NCBI GenBank assembly: GCA_024449915.1
Contig: JAMZAV010000902.1
Span: 124,001 to 188,000 of the forward strand
Source: Sweltsa coloradensis
Taxonomy: Eukaryota > Arthropoda > Insecta > Plecoptera > Chloroperlidae
Direction: 5' to 3'
Length of the DNA stretch: 64,000 nt
The notes below the pieces were generated by a model. It had not been told where the DNA came from and did not search any database. It saw only the letters and a program-made list of their open reading frames with translations. Both the position numbers and the translations under genes were made by a program. Below, piece after piece: positions 60,740 through 64,000 of this stretch. The stretch's first letter is position 1, and every line of letters begins with the position of its first letter.

Positions 60740-61226
60740 TGAATCCTATATATTATTAATGTTTTTTCCACAAATTTTCTCTAACTCTTTGCTCTCCGCT
60801 TGTTTTAAATACAAGATTATCCTATGCTTGAACACGCTGGGATTGGGGTTGTCTTTGCTTGTGTGATTTGTAATACGGAACGTAATAATATCATCTTTAG
60901 TCTGTGGCAAGATAATACTCTGCCTCCATTCTTAGCTAACGAGATTACGCGACTATACTCCAACTAACAGACCAGACTAACGAACATCACGAAAGTCAAT
61001 CATGCCCTCTCACTCATACCCTACTCACTGTGCAGCTATTTCGTTGAGAAGGATGACATTTACATTAAACCTTGTCAACGAAATTGATATTTCGATGATA
61101 TGTGGGAATATTTTCAATATTGAATTTGACCTTCATTTAAACATCGAAAATAAAATAAAAATAAACAAACATTCAATGTTTTCTTAAAAACATGAAAACT
61201 AATACGAGTGAGATATTTTAGAAATA
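60740..61226. other. No gene seen
   Basis: No supportable feature. A short open frame at 61002-61187 is unrecognised. Confidence 0.4.
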
Positions 61227-61243
61227 TGGTGGAGGTGCCGGGT
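61227..61243 (+). other. Isolated tRNA-Ala-type primer box
   Basis: TGGTGGAGGTGCCGGGT, identical to the boxes at 14.5-16 kb. The following 60 bases (TTAATAACGTTACG, TTTCGTCGATATC) weakly resemble the array unit, so this is a lone diverged unit 45 kb away. Confidence 0.8.
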
Positions 61244-62264
61244 CATTAATAATCGCTTAATAACGTTACGAAATTTCGTCGATATCTTATCAATTCTTTA
61301 TAGTATCACAATTTTAAAAGCACCATTTTTAATTATATATAATATGTTATTAAATTTTCAGTTTTGTTTTCAAAAACATAAAATTTTGATATATAAATAT
61401 AGACATCGAAATTTTCGTGTTTAATCAATAATTGAATGATAAGTTATAGCTCAACCTTGGTTTACAACCCAATACAGAGAATTTGGAAAGTTGGTCTCCC
61501 ATTCAGGCAATAATTGAGTCAGTGTGTTTCTAGTTGTGGCACCAAGCGTAGTTGCCGGAGTGTCCGCATGCGGCGCTGAATGCAGGTGTTTTAAGACGAG
61601 CCTGATTCGCCCTGTACGAGGCTCTAGGGGGTGATGCGCGAGAGACATGGCAGCACGGGGGCTCTAGGCCGGGTCACTTCTCATAATCATATGGAATATA
61701 CATATTATACATAGAACTGTGTTGTGACTTCCTGCCTAGAGCAGATGCGAGAACGTCTTGTGTTGGTGGAAGGGGGTTGGGGTTGCAATTTAACGCAATA
61801 TTACATTTGTCAATGCAGCGTTATGCAAACGTCATAACGTGATAAGAGCTGGGACAGTATTCGTCGATTGTTGAACAGGGGAAGAACCTTCGATTACATG
61901 AGGTTAAGTCGACCTTGTTTGGGAGACGGAGTTTTATGTTTTGTTTCGTTTGTTGCCTTTTGAAGGGTACTGAAAGTACCCGAAATATTGTTTTTTTGCT
62001 TTAATTTAATATATTAATTTACTAAAAGAATATGATGAGTCCAAATATTGTTTATACTTAGTAAGCTTTTTAATTTTGAAACGTAGAGATGAAAAGACTG
62101 AAACGTTAAGTGAAACTCTGAATTGAATAGAAATAGAATGAATAGAATTGTTTAAACTAATAAGTCAGAAAATAAAACCTTTTCATAAATACTTGAACAG
62201 CATGTTGTGTGTGTGTGTGTTTTTTTTTTGTTGGGTGTATGACCCACTTCAGGTGACCAACGAG
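61244..62264. other. No gene seen
   Basis: No supportable gene. The frame 61451-61648 (minus) is unrecognised. Confidence 0.4.
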
Positions 62265-62284
62265 GATATTATAGGTTTAGGCCG

Positions 62285-62461
62285 GTTGGGACTGGGGTGT
62301 CCGAGGGCTGTTTAAAACATAACTCAAACCCTTGCATTCGCATTTACGACAGAGGAAAACCTCGGAAAAAACTTCAGTCATGTGTTCCGGTTTCGACGGG
62401 ATTCGATCCCGAGATATTCCGAATGAGAGTCTGACGCATATCGCTTGAGCCGATACTGTTG
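62285..62461 (-). repeat. tRNA-headed SINE
   Basis: On the minus strand the head (62461 to 62391) has GCGTCAGACTCTCATTCGG, recalling the anticodon side of tRNA-Met, and a B box GGATCGAATCC. The body follows with GAGGTTTTCCTCTGTCG and AAATGCGAATGC, a phrase typical of insect SINEs as I recall them. The 3' end is not sharply defined. A TG run and T homopolymer lie beyond it (62208-62230). Confidence 0.65.
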
Positions 62462-64000
62462 GTGGTAACAGCATGCTGTCATACATTTATTATCAACCCG
62501 ATTATTTGATATGCATGTTTCCCGAATTGTTTAGAGAATAGTATAAATTTGGCAGTTGGCACATATAGGTTATTCTCTCGGACGGTAAGAATCAGACGCG
62601 AAACTTGACATAGTTGTCAATAAAGCATACATGGACAGCCCTACAATAGTAGATTTTCAATATTTAATGTTTATCAGCCAGGATAAATCCACGAATGTGG
62701 TTAATTTTAGTCTTCCTAAGAAAATCCCAAAACACGAAAACCAATTTAATTTTGATTTAATATTTGAAAATTATTTCTATAAAAGGGTTACAGTCTAGCG
62801 GCTAGCCCTGTTCCCGCTTCCTTGACAACTACCCAAACTTGTAAACAACTGTGGTGACAGTCGGCCGAGCGAACAGCAATTTGCCTAAAACGCGTGTGCT
62901 ATCCTCTTAGCCACTATCAGCATACATCAGTCTTCAGCATCATAATGTAGAAAAGTAGTTTCACTCTGTAGACAACATTGTAGAAACAACAATGTGATAG
63001 TATTTCTTAGAAAATTGACAACTAATGCTAATGCTATGAGGTTCGTTTTACAGAGATGTGTAATATATTGAGGCGTCGCTGAGCCTGGCGCGGAGACGAG
63101 TTTAGACACTCAGCTTTCAGTTTTTTCCATCGGTATCATATTTCACACGAACATTAACAAAGAATTAATGTATAAGATACTCCAGTACGCGTATTCCTAA
63201 ATTAATTCTTTGAATTTAAATTTAAAAAATCATGAAATCTCCGTAATTTACTCAATTTTGGTGAAAGTCGGGAATTTATTCCAACTGTACAGATTTTTAA
63301 ACGAATATTCGCATACTGGGTATCAACGTTTCGAATCAATGTGAACGCGTAGGTAAATTTGTTAAATCGTTCGATAAACTATTTGATGGGAATTTTCAAA
63401 ATTAAAATCCATGTTTTGGATTTTCCATTATTTACGTTTTGGACTTATGTCTCGCAATGGAACTTTTTGGCTCATTTTTTGCAACCTAGTGCGTATATCA
63501 ATATACAAGTAGTTCATTAACATTTATGCAAAGTTTGGTATTGATATTAGTATTACCAACCATTCAGCAGAAATCATCAATATCTGAGTGCGCGCATTTG
63601 AGTTAAGCCAAGCTCAGCAACTCTTAATAATGTAAGATAATGGTATACAATATGTTAGGATTCAAATTTATAAGAAAGAAGACGTAAAAATGGTTATTTT
63701 GATTTAAATAAAAATTCTTAAGTGTGCGTGATTGCGTATTGTCATAAGAAGCGTATTTGTTTGTAAAGTTTCATCTTAAATATCTTTCTTGGCTTATTTC
63801 TCTTTATTGTGGTGAAGTTAATTTCCGGGAACTCGACAATATCCTTGTGGATATCACACACACACACAAACACACAGTGGATACCTTGTAGGTTCCATTA
63901 TAATTTATAATCCGTATAACATACAGCACATCCATCTTCATCACGATGTATTACATTTTAATTATTCAATATAGACATTCAAACAATGATATCGCAAAGC
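62462..64000. other. No gene seen
   Basis: Unique-looking AT-rich DNA to the window end. A short CA run is at about 63857-63880. Confidence 0.4.

Overview
The window reads as nuclear DNA of an animal, most likely an arthropod and probably an insect. It is AT-rich, has long stretches without open frames, and carries I/Jockey-type LINE remnants, tRNA-derived SINEs, hAT-, Harbinger- and Tc1/mariner-like DNA elements, and a large family of small rolling-circle-like elements resembling DINE-1/HINE. I cannot name the species. Only one host gene is recognisable: an intronless F-box/leucine-rich-repeat gene on the minus strand near 44-45 kb, whose frame is broken twice. Nearly all other open frames are short and fall in repeats.

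Layout. 0-1.9 kb: a fold-back SINE and an 8-bp minisatellite. 1.9-7.1 kb: a TA-flanked 5.2-kb palindromic element with a LINE fragment inserted cleanly in one arm. 7-14 kb: mostly featureless, with a few dispersed repeats. 14.5-16 kb: a diverged tandem array of about 250-bp units, each carrying an identical 17-bp box that matches a tRNA-Ala primer-binding site, CCA complement included. 16-32 kb: mostly unique, with a SINE, small hAT-like elements and one rolling-circle element. 32.5-38.1 kb: a Harbinger-like element that split a SINE. 38-43 kb: nested repeats, including a degenerate hAT transposon with its own TA-flanked insert. 44-45 kb: the F-box gene. 45.8-48.2 kb: two small DNA transposons. 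48.4-52.5 kb: a cluster of rolling-circle-like elements and a 300-bp tandem array. 53.4-57 kb: an interrupted repeat and an I-like LINE remnant. 57.7-60.7 kb: a tRNA-like sequence, further rolling-circle elements, and one of them nested in a small element with a perfect 8-bp target duplication. 60.7-64 kb: mostly unique, with a lone tRNA-Ala-type box and a tRNA-headed SINE.

The most unusual structures are (1) the tRNA-Ala primer-box array, (2) a SINE-like family whose tRNA-like module sits between inverted arms and occurs in both orientations, and (3) the rolling-circle family with an invariant 3' stem, for which two insertions can be compared with uninterrupted repeat copies in this same window. 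All similarities were judged by eye; no alignment or database search was run.
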